Shown here: piece by piece, positions 11,253 to 19,700 of the stretch | How positions within the stretch are numbered: position 1 is the stretch's first letter | How the letters are laid out: each line of letters begins with the position of its first letter | Assembly (NCBI RefSeq): GCF_014640115.1 | Contig: NZ_BMGI01000001.1 | Location: forward strand, 270,501 to 334,500 | Direction: 5' to 3' | Length of the DNA: 64,000 nt | From: Sinisalibacter lacisalsi | GTDB lineage: Bacteria > Pseudomonadota > Alphaproteobacteria > Rhodobacterales > Rhodobacteraceae | The notes under the pieces: model-generated | Told to the model about the DNA's origin: nothing | The model's database searches: none | What the model saw: the letters and a program-made list of their open reading frames with translations, nothing else | Made by a program: the position numbers and the translations under genes

Positions 11253-12521
11253 TCACGCGTTCATCGAATCGAAGAACTCCGTGTTGTTCTTGGTCTGCTT
11301 CAGCTTCGAGATCAGGAATTCCACCGCGTCGGTGGTTCCCATCGGGTTCAGGATGCGGCGCAAGACATAGGTTTTCTGCAGATCCTTCGGCGAGACCAGA
11401 AGCTCTTCCTTCCGCGTGCCCGATTTAAGGATGTCAATGGCCGGGAAGATCCGCTTGTCGGAGACCTTCCGATCAAGCACCAGCTCGCTGTTGCCGGTGC
11501 CCTTGAATTCTTCAAAGATCACCTCATCCATCCGGCTGCCGGTATCGATCAGAGCCGTCGCGATGATGGTGAGCGATCCGCCTTCCTCGATGTTCCTGGC
11601 CGCACCGAAAAATCGCTTCGGCCGTTGAAGCGCGTTGGCGTCAACGCCGCCGGTCAAAACCTTGCCAGAAGACGGAACCACCGTGTTGTAGGCGCGCCCG
11701 AGCCGGGTGATCGAATCGAGCAGGATCACGACATCACGCTTGTGTTCCACCAGCCGCTTGGCCTTCTCGATCACCATCTCTGCAACGGCCACGTGCCGCG
11801 TTGCCGGCTCGTCGAAGGTCGAGGACACGACCTCGCCCTTCACCGACCGCTTCATGTCCGTCACCTCTTCCGGCCGCTCGTCGATCAGAAGCACGATCAG
11901 GTAGCACTCGGGGTGATTCAACGCGATAGATTGCGCGATGTTCTGCAACAGCACCGTCTTACCCGTGCGCGGCGGGGCCACGATCAACGACCGCTGGCCC
12001 TTCCCGATCGGGGCCACCAGGTCGATGATCCGGGCCGATCTGTCCTTGATCGTCGGGTCCTCGATTTCCAGCGTGAACCGCTCATCCGGGTGCAGCGGCG
12101 TGAGGTTATCGAATGCCACCTTGTGACGCGCAACTTCCGGATCGGTGAAGTTGATCTTCTCGACGTTGGTGATCGCGAAGTAATTCTCGTTGTCGCCGGG
12201 GGCGGAAATCACGCCTTCGACCGTATCGCCTGTCCGCAAGGAATGCTTCCGGATCATTTCCGGCGACATGTAGATATCGTCCGGTCCGGGAAGGTAATTC
12301 GCCTCGGGCGACCGCAGGAAACCGAACCCGTCCTGCAGCACTTCCAGAACGCCCTCGCCACCGATCTCCCAGCCGTCCTCCGCGCGCTCCTTGAGGATCG
12401 AGAACATCATCTCGCCCTTGCGCATCGTCGAGGCGTTCTCGATCTCGAGATCCTCGGCCATAGCTAGCAGATCCTTGGGGCTTTGCGCCTTGAGATCGGA
12501 AAGATTCAAACGTTCTGACAT
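11253..12521 (-). CDS. rho: Transcription termination factor Rho
   Basis: 422 residues from [10 protein letters not shown], chosen because it matches the usual N-terminus; an in-frame ATG four codons upstream also exists. Rho is the hexameric RNA helicase that terminates unstructured transcripts. It has the N-terminal helix bundle and cold-shock RNA-binding domain (about residues 45-120, with [18 protein letters not shown]), Walker [13 protein letters not shown], the [12 protein letters not shown] Walker B block, and the SKVLTGG-type secondary RNA-binding loop. It is separated from hemJ by about 116 bp and precedes mnmE. Confidence 0.98.
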   Translation of the reverse strand: MSERLNLSDLKAQSPKDLLAMAEDLEIENASTMRKGEMMFSILKERAEDGWEIGGEGVLEVLQDGFGFLRSPEANYLPGPDDIYMSPEMIRKHSLRTGDTVEGVISAPGDNENYFAITNVEKINFTDPEVARHKVAFDNLTPLHPDERFTLEIEDPTIKDRSARIIDLVAPIGKGQRSLIVAPPRTGKTVLLQNIAQSIALNHPECYLIVLLIDERPEEVTDMKRSVKGEVVSSTFDEPATRHVAVAEMVIEKAKRLVEHKRDVVILLDSITRLGRAYNTVVPSSGKVLTGGVDANALQRPKRFFGAARNIEEGGSLTIIATALIDTGSRMDEVIFEEFKGTGNSELVLDRKVSDKRIFPAIDILKSGTRKEELLVSPKDLQKTYVLRRILNPMGTTDAVEFLISKLKQTKNNTEFFDSMNA

Positions 12522-12637
12522 TGGAGCACCCATTGACGGCGCGCTTGACGCTGTCTGATTTGAAAAGGGAAACAGATGGGCCGGACGGCCCTCTGAATCC
12601 GGCTTCTAGAACGCCAGGCCTAGCGAGTCAATCAGCG

Positions 12638-13087
12638 TCAGAATTTCACGATGACCGCGAAAACGATGATCAGCATCAGGATCGTCGGAAACTCGTTCAT
12701 CATCCGGTAGCGTCGACCGGGAAGAGCATTGGTGCCGGCCACGAAATCCTTGCGACGCGCCGCCAGCCACATGTGGAACCATGTCATCAGGATGACCGAG
12801 ATGCCCTTCGCATAGGGCCAGACCGCACTCCAATCTATGATCCCCGGCGTGAAGACCAGCATGAGCCCAAACACCCAGGCCGCGATCAGCGACGGGTTCA
12901 TGATGGCTTTCAGCAGCCGCCGCTCCATGGTTTGAAACATCTCGTCGGTCGCCGAACCTGGCGTGACCTGTTCGACGTGGTAGACGAACAGCCTCGGCAG
13001 ATAGAACAATCCCGCCATCCAGGTGATGATCGCGATCACGTGGAGCGATTTCGACCACGGATAGAAGGTAGCCAGCCAATCCATCAT
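12638..13087 (-). CDS. hemJ: Protoporphyrinogen IX oxidase HemJ
   Basis: 149 residues with four predicted membrane helices (about residues 12-33, 60-80, 88-107 and 127-147). HemJ oxidises protoporphyrinogen IX to protoporphyrin IX in organisms without HemG or HemY. The N-terminal helix has the SLHVIAIITWMAGLFYLPRL motif, whose histidine is a heme-ligand candidate, and the WFHMW and RRYRMMNEFPT motifs are typical. The first two codons are both ATG. It is the first gene left of the proposed origin. hemE, often neighbouring in related genomes, is not beside it; hemH lies about 10 kb to the right. Confidence 0.92.
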   Translation of the reverse strand: MMDWLATFYPWSKSLHVIAIITWMAGLFYLPRLFVYHVEQVTPGSATDEMFQTMERRLLKAIMNPSLIAAWVFGLMLVFTPGIIDWSAVWPYAKGISVILMTWFHMWLAARRKDFVAGTNALPGRRYRMMNEFPTILMLIIVFAVIVKF

Positions 13088-13193
13088 GTTCTCAGCCTTT
13101 TCCTGACGATCCGAGGTCTCCTTACAATAAATAAGATATAAAGGAATAGAGTGGTTGTTTCTTTAGAGCCTGTGGAGTTTGGGGATTAATTGG

Positions 13194-13202
13194 ATATCCA
13201 CA
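13194..13202 (+). promoter_or_regulatory. DnaA-box-like site ATATCCACA
   Basis: Matches TTATCCACA at 8 of 9 positions, and sits just downstream of an AT-rich patch inside the proposed origin. The same 9-mer recurs at 13466-13474. Confidence 0.6.
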
Positions 13203-13333
13203 GATCCTTCCCCATCTGACAAAAACCACGGGATGAACAATGCGCGGAAGTTCTTCAAAATACCACATATAAATCAATATGTTAAGAAATAGTGGCAGAC
13301 GAGTCCCGCAATTTTTGACCGAGCCAACAGCCC

Positions 13334-13412
13334 TGTCCACATCTACCGGGAAACCCCGTCCACAGTGCAGGAAAGACGGTGGAGCCAAGGGCGAAGGCCC
13401 GGTCTTTCCACA
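13334..13412 (+). promoter_or_regulatory. Cluster of three weaker DnaA-box-like sites
   Basis: TGTCCACA at 13334-13341, GTCCACA at 13358-13364 and TTTCCACA at 13405-13412 share the TCCACA core of the DnaA box in the same orientation, each with two or more mismatches to the full 9-mer. Singly they would not be convincing; their clustering and common orientation support a DnaA assembly region. Confidence 0.45.
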
Positions 13413-13465
13413 GTGCCCCAGAACGCGCTAGGTTCACCCCTACCGCCCCCCGGAACACACCACAG

Positions 13466-13474
13466 ATATCCACA
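13466..13474 (+). promoter_or_regulatory. DnaA-box-like site ATATCCACA before maf
   Basis: Identical to the site at 13194-13202 and ends 12 bp before the maf start codon. Here DnaA binding could also influence maf expression. Confidence 0.58.
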
Positions 13475-13485
13475 GGCATATCGAC

Positions 13486-14085
13486 ATGACCAAGCGCCTC
13501 ATTCTGGCATCCGCGTCGGAGGTCCGCGCCGTGCTCCTGCGCAACGCGGGACTCGATATCGAAGTCAAACCGGCACGGATCGACGAACCGGCCATCCGTG
13601 TCGGACTGGAACTCGAAAACGCATCGCCGAGGGACGTTGCGGACACCTTGGCGGAATTCAAGGCGAGGAAGGTTTCGGGCGCCGATCCGGATGCGCTCGT
13701 CCTCGGCTGCGACCAGGTGGCGGAGCTGGACGGGACCATCCTTGAAAAGCCCGACTCGAAGGAAACCGCGGTCTTCCAACTGCACAACCTGTCCGGGCAA
13801 ACCCACCGGCTGCTTTCGGCCGCGGTTGTCTACGAAGGTGGCGAGCCGAAATGGCGGCACGTGGGCGTTGTTCGCCTGACGATGCGCCAGCTCTCGGACG
13901 CCTATATCGAGGATTACGTTGCCCGGAACTGGGAAAGCATCCGCCATTCGGTGGGCGCATACAAGCTGGAGGAGGAAGGCGTGCGCATGTTCTCGCGCAT
14001 CGACGGCGACTACTTCACCGTTTTGGGCCTGCCGCTGATGGAGCTCTTGTCTTTCCTCATCAACACGGGCGAAGTGAGGGTATGA
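13486..14085 (+). CDS. Maf family nucleoside triphosphate pyrophosphatase (YceF-like)
   Basis: 199 residues. Maf proteins hydrolyse modified or canonical NTPs to NMP plus pyrophosphate. The N-terminal LILASASEVRAVLL carries the SxS..R substrate motif, and LGCDQVAELDGTILEKP is the DQ-type active-site segment, which resembles the 7-methyl-GTP pyrophosphatase (YceF) subgroup more than the dTTP/UTP subgroup. SVGAYKLEEEG is the usual C-terminal motif. It is the first gene right of the proposed origin and overlaps the AroE-like gene by ATGA. Confidence 0.9.
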   Translation: MTKRLILASASEVRAVLLRNAGLDIEVKPARIDEPAIRVGLELENASPRDVADTLAEFKARKVSGADPDALVLGCDQVAELDGTILEKPDSKETAVFQLHNLSGQTHRLLSAAVVYEGGEPKWRHVGVVRLTMRQLSDAYIEDYVARNWESIRHSVGAYKLEEEGVRMFSRIDGDYFTVLGLPLMELLSFLINTGEVRV

Positions 14086-14927
14086 CCAAAGGTCCGATCC
14101 CCCTCGCAGGTGTTCTTCAGGCGGCTGACAAGCCCAGCGCCGTCACCGCGCTTTACGATCACTGGCTGGCGGTGATGAACCTGCCGGGCCGATACGTGCC
14201 CCTCACCGTCGCGCCCGACGACCTTGGCGATGTGATCCGCCTCCTGCCGAAAGCCGGGTTCATCGGTTTGAACATAACCCGGCCCTACCAACGCCGCGTG
14301 CTCGACCACGCCGATATCATCACGGACCGGGCGGCGCTGATGTCGGGCGCGAACACGATCATTTTCCGGCGCGACGGCAAGATTCACGCCGATAACACCG
14401 ATGGCTACGGCTTCATCGAGAATATCCGCCAGGGCGCCCCCGGCTGGAACCCGAAATCCGGACCAACCGCGATTTTCGGAGCCGGACGAACGGCGCGCGA
14501 GGTGGTCACCGCCCTGCTCGAGGTCGGCGTCGAGGAAATCCGGATTGCCAACCGCACCCGGGCCCGGGCTGAGGCGCTGCGCTCGGAATTCGGCACCCGG
14601 CTGGTGGTGACCGATTGGGTCAAGGCGGGCAATATGCTCGAAGGCGCGGCGACGGTTGTGAACACAACGCCGCTTGGCTCGGCCGGCCATCCGGAACTGC
14701 GGGTGCCCCTCGACGGCCTCACGCCCGGCGCGGTGGTGAATGATCTCGTCGTCTCCCAAGCGCCGACCCGACTGCTGCAGGCCGCGATCGAAGGCGGGTG
14801 CTACCCGGTCGATGGTGTGGGCATGGTGCTGTACCAGGCCGCCCCCGCTTTCGAGCGGTGGTATGGCACGCGGCCCGAGGTGGACGAGCGCGCGCGTGAA
14901 GTCACGACGGCCGCGTTCAGCGAATGA
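14082..14927 (+). CDS. Shikimate dehydrogenase family protein with altered active site
   Basis: 281 residues, colinear with AroE over its whole length. AroE reduces 3-dehydroshikimate to shikimate with NADPH. Retained: HADNTDGYGF with the catalytic-site aspartate (residue 107), a glycine-rich nucleotide loop (FGAGRTAREV), NRTRARAEAL, NTTPLG, and GVGMVLYQAAPAFERWYG. Changed: the catalytic lysine of the N-V-T-x-P-x-K motif is glutamine (NITRPYQRR, Gln70, codon CAA at 14289-14291), and the N-terminal shikimate-binding Ser-x-Ser region is replaced by a stretch without it (residues 11-27). VYTPL-type residues are also changed (VVSQAPTRL). It sits in the canonical aroE place between maf and coaE. 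Either the enzyme uses another substrate or it is no longer a dehydrogenase; a normal aroE would then be needed elsewhere. Confidence 0.85.
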   Translation: MTKGPIPLAGVLQAADKPSAVTALYDHWLAVMNLPGRYVPLTVAPDDLGDVIRLLPKAGFIGLNITRPYQRRVLDHADIITDRAALMSGANTIIFRRDGKIHADNTDGYGFIENIRQGAPGWNPKSGPTAIFGAGRTAREVVTALLEVGVEEIRIANRTRARAEALRSEFGTRLVVTDWVKAGNMLEGAATVVNTTPLGSAGHPELRVPLDGLTPGAVVNDLVVSQAPTRLLQAAIEGGCYPVDGVGMVLYQAAPAFERWYGTRPEVDERAREVTTAAFSE

Positions 14928-15523
14928 AAGCGCCATTCGTCATCGGGCTCACCGGATCCATCGGCATGGGCAAGACAACGACGGCACAGATGTTTGCCGA
15001 GGCCGGCATCCCGGTCTGGGATGCTGACGCGGCGGTGCATCGCCTCTACGCCGCCGGCGGTCCCGCCGTCGAGCCGATCAAGGTGCTTTGCCCCGAGGCC
15101 GTCATCGACGGCGCGGTTGATCGAACGGCGCTGAAGACCTGGATCAAGCGGGATTCAACCGCGTTGCCGCGGATCGAGGCCATTGTGCACCCTCTCGTGG
15201 GTGCTGATCGCAGCCAGTTTCTTGCCGACACCGAGGCCGAGATCGTGGTTGTCGATGTGCCGTTACTCTTTGAGACCGGGGCACAGGACATGGTGGATGC
15301 AACCGTCGTGGTCAGCGCGCCCGCTGACGTTCAGCGCGAACGGGTTCTTGAGCGGGGCACGATGGACCCTGAGACGTTCGAGAATATCCTCGCCAAGCAG
15401 GTTCCCGATGCGGAGAAACGCGCGATGGCCGATTACGTGATCGAGACGACCTCGGTTGAACAGGCAAGAACACAAGTGCAGGCTGTGCTTGAAGACATCA
15501 GGGAGAAGCTGGCGAATGCGTGA
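14924..15523 (+). CDS. coaE: Dephospho-CoA kinase
   Basis: 199 residues. It performs the last step of coenzyme A synthesis, phosphorylating the 3'-hydroxyl of dephospho-CoA. The P-loop GSIGMGKTT is at residues 11-19, followed by [11 protein letters not shown], the family's DxD substrate motif, IVHPLV and [11 protein letters not shown]. The start overlaps the previous gene by ATGA and the end overlaps dnaQ by 8 bp, so maf-aroE-like-coaE-dnaQ appears to be a single coupled operon. Confidence 0.96.
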   Translation: MKAPFVIGLTGSIGMGKTTTAQMFAEAGIPVWDADAAVHRLYAAGGPAVEPIKVLCPEAVIDGAVDRTALKTWIKRDSTALPRIEAIVHPLVGADRSQFLADTEAEIVVVDVPLLFETGAQDMVDATVVVSAPADVQRERVLERGTMDPETFENILAKQVPDAEKRAMADYVIETTSVEQARTQVQAVLEDIREKLANA

Positions 15524-16220
15524 AATCGTGCTCGACACCGAAACCACCGGGTTCGACCCGAGGACGGGTGACCGGATGGTCGAGATCGGGGCCGTCGAAC
15601 TGTTCAACCACATGCCCACGGGCCGAACCTTCCATCAATACATCAACCCCGAACGCGACGTTCCACAATCGGCCTTCGAGGTGCATGGCCTATCCGCCGA
15701 ATTCCTGCGCGATTACCCGGTGTTTCGCGAGATCGCGCTGTCGTTCCTGGATTTCATCGGCGACGCTCCCCTCGTGATCCACAACGCGAAGTTCGATGTG
15801 CCATTCCTGAATGCGGAACTCGAATGGTGCAAACACCCGATCATCCCGATGGATCGCGCGATCGACACGCTCGAGATCGCCCGCAAGCGGTTTCCCGGCT
15901 CCCCGGCCTCGCTGGACGCGCTTTGCCGCCGGTTCGGAATCGATAATTCGCACCGCACGCTGCACGGCGCGCTACTGGACAGCGAAATCCTGGCCGAAGT
16001 TTATCTTGAACTGATCGGCGGTCGTCAGCCTGATCTGGTGCTCGGCCATGGCAGTTCGGCGCAAAGCTCAAGCCGCGTTGCACAGGCTGAAGACTGGCGA
16101 CCGCGTCCGAGACAGAAGAAGCTCGAGCCACGGATCACGCAAGAAGAAGCCGCTGCCCACGCGGCCTTTGTCGAGGCGATGGGCAACGGCGCGATCTGGA
16201 AGAAGTTCCCGATCAGTTAG
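15516..16220 (+). CDS. dnaQ: DNA polymerase III epsilon subunit (proofreading exonuclease)
   Basis: 234 residues from the ATG giving [15 protein letters not shown], overlapping coaE. DEDDh exonuclease motifs are present: Exo[10 protein letters not shown] (residues 6-14), Exo[16 protein letters not shown], and ExoIII with [14 protein letters not shown], containing the catalytic His and Asp. A C-terminal extension after residue 170 should hold the polymerase alpha-binding segment. Its last 8 bp overlap the convergent secB. Confidence 0.96.
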   Translation: MREIVLDTETTGFDPRTGDRMVEIGAVELFNHMPTGRTFHQYINPERDVPQSAFEVHGLSAEFLRDYPVFREIALSFLDFIGDAPLVIHNAKFDVPFLNAELEWCKHPIIPMDRAIDTLEIARKRFPGSPASLDALCRRFGIDNSHRTLHGALLDSEILAEVYLELIGGRQPDLVLGHGSSAQSSSRVAQAEDWRPRPRQKKLEPRITQEEAAAHAAFVEAMGNGAIWKKFPIS

Positions 16221-16728
16221 CGGGGGTTTCGGGCTTCTCCGCGGCGGCACGGCGCGCGATTTCCTGGCGGTAGAGAGCCAGGAAATCCACGCTGTCGAGG
16301 TTCACCGGCGGGAAGCCTCCGTCGCGCGTCACGTCCGATACGATCCGACGCACGAAGGGAAACAGGAGCCGCGGACATTCGATCAGCAGGAACGGATGAA
16401 GCTGCGCTTCGGGAACATTCTCCACGTGGAACACGCCGGCATAATCCAGTTCCAGCAGGAACAAGGGATCATCCGAGCCCTGGTTTGTCGAATTCACCTT
16501 GAACTTGGTGATCACCTCGTACTGGTTGTCGGCCGTTCGCTTCTTCGCATCGAGGGCAACCTCAACCTTGATTTCCGGTTTGACCTCACCCTGCGCACCC
16601 TTTTGCGCAAGAATGTTCTCGAACGACATATCGCGGATAAACTGAGCAAGAACCTGCATCTTGACGGGGTTCTGCTGGCCTTGGGCTTCTGCATTGCCGG
16701 CGGCGGGGGCCTCTTCGGACATGGACAT
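16213..16728 (-). CDS. secB: Protein-export chaperone SecB
   Basis: 171 residues. SecB is a tetrameric cytosolic chaperone that keeps preproteins unfolded and delivers them to SecA (also encoded in this window, at 37.3 kb). Family marks are [11 protein letters not shown], the VTKFKVN-type strand, [16 protein letters not shown] and [31 protein letters not shown]-type segments. The first 20 residues are an Ala/Gln-rich extension. It lies downstream of fxsA and converges on dnaQ. Confidence 0.96.
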   Translation of the reverse strand: MSMSEEAPAAGNAEAQGQQNPVKMQVLAQFIRDMSFENILAQKGAQGEVKPEIKVEVALDAKKRTADNQYEVITKFKVNSTNQGSDDPLFLLELDYAGVFHVENVPEAQLHPFLLIECPRLLFPFVRRIVSDVTRDGGFPPVNLDSVDFLALYRQEIARRAAAEKPETPAN

Positions 16729-16794
16729 CTCCTGGGTTCACGAATTCCCGACTCCCTTAGCAGGTCATCCGGAAACCGACAATGCAGGGCAGCC

Positions 16795-17295
16795 CTAGTG
16801 CTTGGTCCAACCCGATGGGCCGCGGGTAACATCATGGGTCGGCCGTTTCGTCTCCGAAACATCCTTGAACTCACCGTCGATCACATCACCGCCACCATCG
16901 CGTTCGAAAGGATCAGTGGGGTGGTCGGGCCCCATGGTGAAACTCTGCACCCGAACGCGCTCCCGGACTTTCCGGAATACCCAGCGGCGGACAGGCGGAA
17001 GAAGAAGAGCAAAACCGAGCCCGTCGGTGAAAAACCCGGGCGTGAGCAGAAGCGCCCCGGAAAACAGGATCATCGCCCCATGCGCCAGCGGTTCGGTGGG
17101 ATCTCCGAGCGCCTCGAAAGATCGGCGAAGGTCGTTCAGGGCCATCACACCCTGTTGGCGCACCAGCCACGACCCAAGCACGGCGGTGGCCACCACGATG
17201 GCAAGGGTCCACCCAAGGCCGATCAAGCCCCCGACCTCGATGAAAAGGGCGATTTCGATCAACGGAACGACGATGAACAGAAACAAAAGCAGCAT
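16795..17295 (-). CDS. fxsA: FxsA family membrane protein
   Basis: 166 residues. The N-terminal half has three hydrophobic helices (about residues 1-18, 24-45 and 66-95) with the family pattern PLIEIALFIEVGGLIG and LLLTPGFFTDGLGFALLLPPVR. The C-terminal 55 residues are polar and contain an acidic patch (FERDGGGDVIDGEFKDV), as usual. FxsA of E. coli is linked to relief of phage F exclusion; the cellular role is unclear. It is divergent from timA with about 106 bp between them. Confidence 0.9.
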   Translation of the reverse strand: MLLLFLFIVVPLIEIALFIEVGGLIGLGWTLAIVVATAVLGSWLVRQQGVMALNDLRRSFEALGDPTEPLAHGAMILFSGALLLTPGFFTDGLGFALLLPPVRRWVFRKVRERVRVQSFTMGPDHPTDPFERDGGGDVIDGEFKDVSETKRPTHDVTRGPSGWTKH

Positions 17296-17401
17296 GACAA
17301 CCTCTTGAAGGTAGATCGGTGGAGTGGACTTGCCCCCACCGCTTGCCTACATATGTGACAACCGCGCGGATATTCCACCCGCGCATTCAAACGAGGTGTT
17401 C

Positions 17402-18064
17402 ATGTCATCCCCCGTGATCCAGCTACTGGTGCTCGCCGCCATCGCGATTTTTCTCATTATTCGGCTGCGCGACGTGCTTGGCACGCGCGAGGGCTTCGAA
17501 AAACCGGCCGTAACGAAAACGGCCGATCCCCGCGACGAGAAGCGTGGACAATTCCAGGTGATCGAGGGTGGTCCTGACGCGGATATCACCGATCACGTTC
17601 CCGATGGCAGTCCGGCGGCAAAGGCTCTGACGGCGATGAAGGCGGCGGAGCCGAGCTTCAATGTGGGCGAGTTTCTCGGTGGCGCCCGCGGCGCCTACGA
17701 GATGATCCTGATGGCGTTCGAAGCCGGCGATCTCGCGAAGATCCGCCCTTTCCTCGCCGATGATGTTTACGAATCCTTCGCTGCCGTCGTGGAAGCGCGC
17801 GCCGAAAAAGGCCTGACGATCGAAGCCGATTTCGTCGGTTTGCGGGAGCTCAAGCTGCTGGATGCCGAATTCGACCCGGCCACCAACGAAGGCGAAGTCA
17901 CCGTCCGCTTCCTCGGCGAGCTGACTTCCGTTGTCCGCGACAAATCGGGCGAGATCGTCGAGGGCAACCCCAAGGAAGTGAAGCGTCAGAAGGATGTCTG
18001 GACGTTTGGGCGCATCATGGGCTCGGACAACCCGAACTGGCTTCTCGTCGCCACGGGCGGGTAA
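17402..18064 (+). CDS. Tim44/TimA domain protein
   Basis: 220 residues from MSSPVIQLLVLA. An N-terminal membrane helix (residues 4-22) is followed by a polar linker and a C-terminal Tim44-like alpha/beta domain (about residues 75-218). Bacterial homologues (TimA) are described in alphaproteobacteria as the relatives of the mitochondrial import component Tim44; their bacterial job is not settled. It stands 1 bp before mltA and in a group with mltA and smr, an arrangement that recurs near alphaproteobacterial origins. Confidence 0.85.
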   Translation: MSSPVIQLLVLAAIAIFLIIRLRDVLGTREGFEKPAVTKTADPRDEKRGQFQVIEGGPDADITDHVPDGSPAAKALTAMKAAEPSFNVGEFLGGARGAYEMILMAFEAGDLAKIRPFLADDVYESFAAVVEARAEKGLTIEADFVGLRELKLLDAEFDPATNEGEVTVRFLGELTSVVRDKSGEIVEGNPKEVKRQKDVWTFGRIMGSDNPNWLLVATGG

Positions 18065-18065
18065 C

Positions 18066-19106
18066 ATGTTTCGGCGTGTCGGCCTGGCTCTCGGGTTCGG
18101 CCTGTTGATGGCCGGGCCGGTCGCGGCCGGGCTGGACGACGCCGATTTGACGATCCTCCAGTTTTCGCAGCTCAACGGTTGGGCCGAAGACGATCACGTC
18201 CAGGCGCTTGCCGTTTTCGAAGAAACCTGTGCGCTGCTCAACGATCCACAATGGCGGCCGATCTGCGCCATCGCCGCGGCCCATGACGGGCCGGCGCGCA
18301 GCTTCTTCGAGCTGTTCTTCCGCCCGGTCCTTGTCGAGGACGGCACCCCTGGCCTTTTCACCGGCTACTACGAGCCGGAAATCCGCGGCTCGCGCACCAG
18401 AACATCGCGCTATCGGCACCCGGTCTACCGCAAGCCAACGGATCTGCCCTCCGATGTTCAATGGTATTCACGTGAAGCTATCGAGCGCGATCACGTTCTT
18501 GAGGGCCGCGGGCTCGAGATCGCGTGGGTGGAAGACCCGGTCGAGCTTCAGTTCCTCCAGATCCAGGGATCGGGACGAATTCGCCTGCCTGACGGATCCG
18601 CGATCAGGCTTGGCTACAGCGGCCATAATGGTCACCCCTTCCGGTCACTGGCCGACGAGCTTGTGCGTCGTGGCGTCTATGACGTTCACCAGGTTTCGGC
18701 CCCGGTGATCCGGTCATGGGTGCGGCGGAACCCCGAAGAGGGCGAAGCGCTGCTTCATCATAACCCCTCCTATGTGTTCTTCAGGGAAGTGGGCCACGTG
18801 CCGGCGGATCGGGGACCGCTTGGCGCGATGAACCGCTCGATCACCGCGCACCGCACGCTTGCGGTCGATCCGGATTTCACCCCGCTGGGCGCTCCGGTCT
18901 GGATCGAGAAGGGCGGCGAGGGGCCGATGAATCGGCTGATGATCGCGCAAGACACCGGATCGCGCATCAAGGGCGCCCAGCGCGCGGATATTTTCTATGG
19001 AACCGGAGAAGACGCTGGCCGCGAGGCCGGCGGCATTCGCGATCCCGGCCGGATGGTCGTCCTCCTGCCGATCCAGCGTGCCTATGCGCTGAAGCCGGAG
19101 GGTTGA
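18066..19106 (+). CDS. mltA: Membrane-bound lytic murein transglycosylase A (MltA)
   Basis: 346 residues. A signal peptide (residues 1-22, cleavage after PVAA) lacks a lipobox cysteine, so the protein is probably soluble in the periplasm despite the family name. The MltA barrel contains LFTGYYEPE, WVEDPVELQFLQIQGSGRIRL-type segments and GYSGHNGHPF. The C-terminal 3D domain has the VDPDFTPLGAPVWI and AQDTGSRIKGAQRADIFYGTG motifs with the catalytic aspartate. It cleaves peptidoglycan to 1,6-anhydromuropeptides. Confidence 0.93.
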   Translation: MFRRVGLALGFGLLMAGPVAAGLDDADLTILQFSQLNGWAEDDHVQALAVFEETCALLNDPQWRPICAIAAAHDGPARSFFELFFRPVLVEDGTPGLFTGYYEPEIRGSRTRTSRYRHPVYRKPTDLPSDVQWYSREAIERDHVLEGRGLEIAWVEDPVELQFLQIQGSGRIRLPDGSAIRLGYSGHNGHPFRSLADELVRRGVYDVHQVSAPVIRSWVRRNPEEGEALLHHNPSYVFFREVGHVPADRGPLGAMNRSITAHRTLAVDPDFTPLGAPVWIEKGGEGPMNRLMIAQDTGSRIKGAQRADIFYGTGEDAGREAGGIRDPGRMVVLLPIQRAYALKPEG

Positions 19107-19109
19107 CGC

Positions 19110-19700
19110 ATGCCCCGCCGGAAACCACGCACCATTCGCCCCGAGGAAATCGAACTCTGGAGCAAGGTGGTCGAACATGCGGTCCCGCTCCATCCGAAGC
19201 GGCCGTTGGCACCGGAAAGAAAACAGGCCCTGAACAAGCCAAAAGGCGCGTTTTCGCCCGTCCCGCGGTTTCAATTGGGCGAGGCTGCAAAGCCGCGTCC
19301 GCTATCCCATGATATCGCGCCCCCGATCCATGAACAGCTGGCCCAAACACCGGTCGCGATGGACCGCAAGCGTTTCACCCGAATGAAGAAAGGCCGGATT
19401 TCACCCGAGGCGCGGATTGACCTTCACGGCATGACAACCGCCCAGGCTCATCCCGCGCTGACGGGTTTCATCCTCGATGCCGTGGCTGACGGCCGCCGCC
19501 TCGTGCTCGTGATCACCGGAAAGGGCAAATCCAGGCCCGATGACGGCCCGATCCCCGAGCGCCATGGGGTCTTGCGTCACCAGGTTCCGCACTGGCTGCA
19601 CACCGCCCCGCTGAAGGCCTATGTTCTCCAGATTTCCGACGCGCATGTGAAGCACGGCGGTCAAGGAGCCTACTACGTCTATCTCCGCCGCCGCCGTTAG
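19110..19700 (+). CDS. Smr/MutS2 domain endonuclease-like protein
   Basis: 196 residues. A basic, poorly conserved first half leads to a C-terminal Smr domain (about residues 100-195) with the RIDLHGMT motif and the VLVITGKGK motif, followed by LRHQVPHWL. Stand-alone Smr domains have nicking endonuclease or RNA-cleavage activity in some bacteria. It follows mltA by 3 bp and its stop overlaps the convergent hydrolase gene by 4 bp. Confidence 0.88.
   Translation: MPRRKPRTIRPEEIELWSKVVEHAVPLHPKRPLAPERKQALNKPKGAFSPVPRFQLGEAAKPRPLSHDIAPPIHEQLAQTPVAMDRKRFTRMKKGRISPEARIDLHGMTTAQAHPALTGFILDAVADGRRLVLVITGKGKSRPDDGPIPERHGVLRHQVPHWLHTAPLKAYVLQISDAHVKHGGQGAYYVYLRRRR

Larger units (their letters stand above)
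13088..13485. other. Putative chromosomal replication origin (oriC)
   Basis: This 398-bp non-coding gap is the longest in the window and visibly richer in A and T than its surroundings, with AT-only or nearly AT-only patches near 13125-13145 and 13255-13290. It holds five TCCACA-cored 9-mers related to the DnaA box TTATCCACA, all on the same strand. Genes to the left run leftward and genes to the right run rightward, as expected for head-on avoidance around an origin. Its placement between the rho-hemJ and maf-aroE-coaE-dnaQ groups, with parAB and parS a few kb away, fits alphaproteobacterial origins. No experiment is behind this; the call is inference from position and motifs. Confidence 0.75.

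Noticed and set aside
12578-12591. GGGCCG-GA-CGGCCC hairpin between hemJ and rho
   Set aside because: The loop of two bases is too small for a normal stem-loop and the T-rich tract follows only after a gap.
18467-18476. TTCACGTGAA within mltA as a third parS site
   Set aside because: Only the 10-bp core matches; flanking bases differ from the 16-bp consensus at five positions. It might be a weak site but cannot be called.
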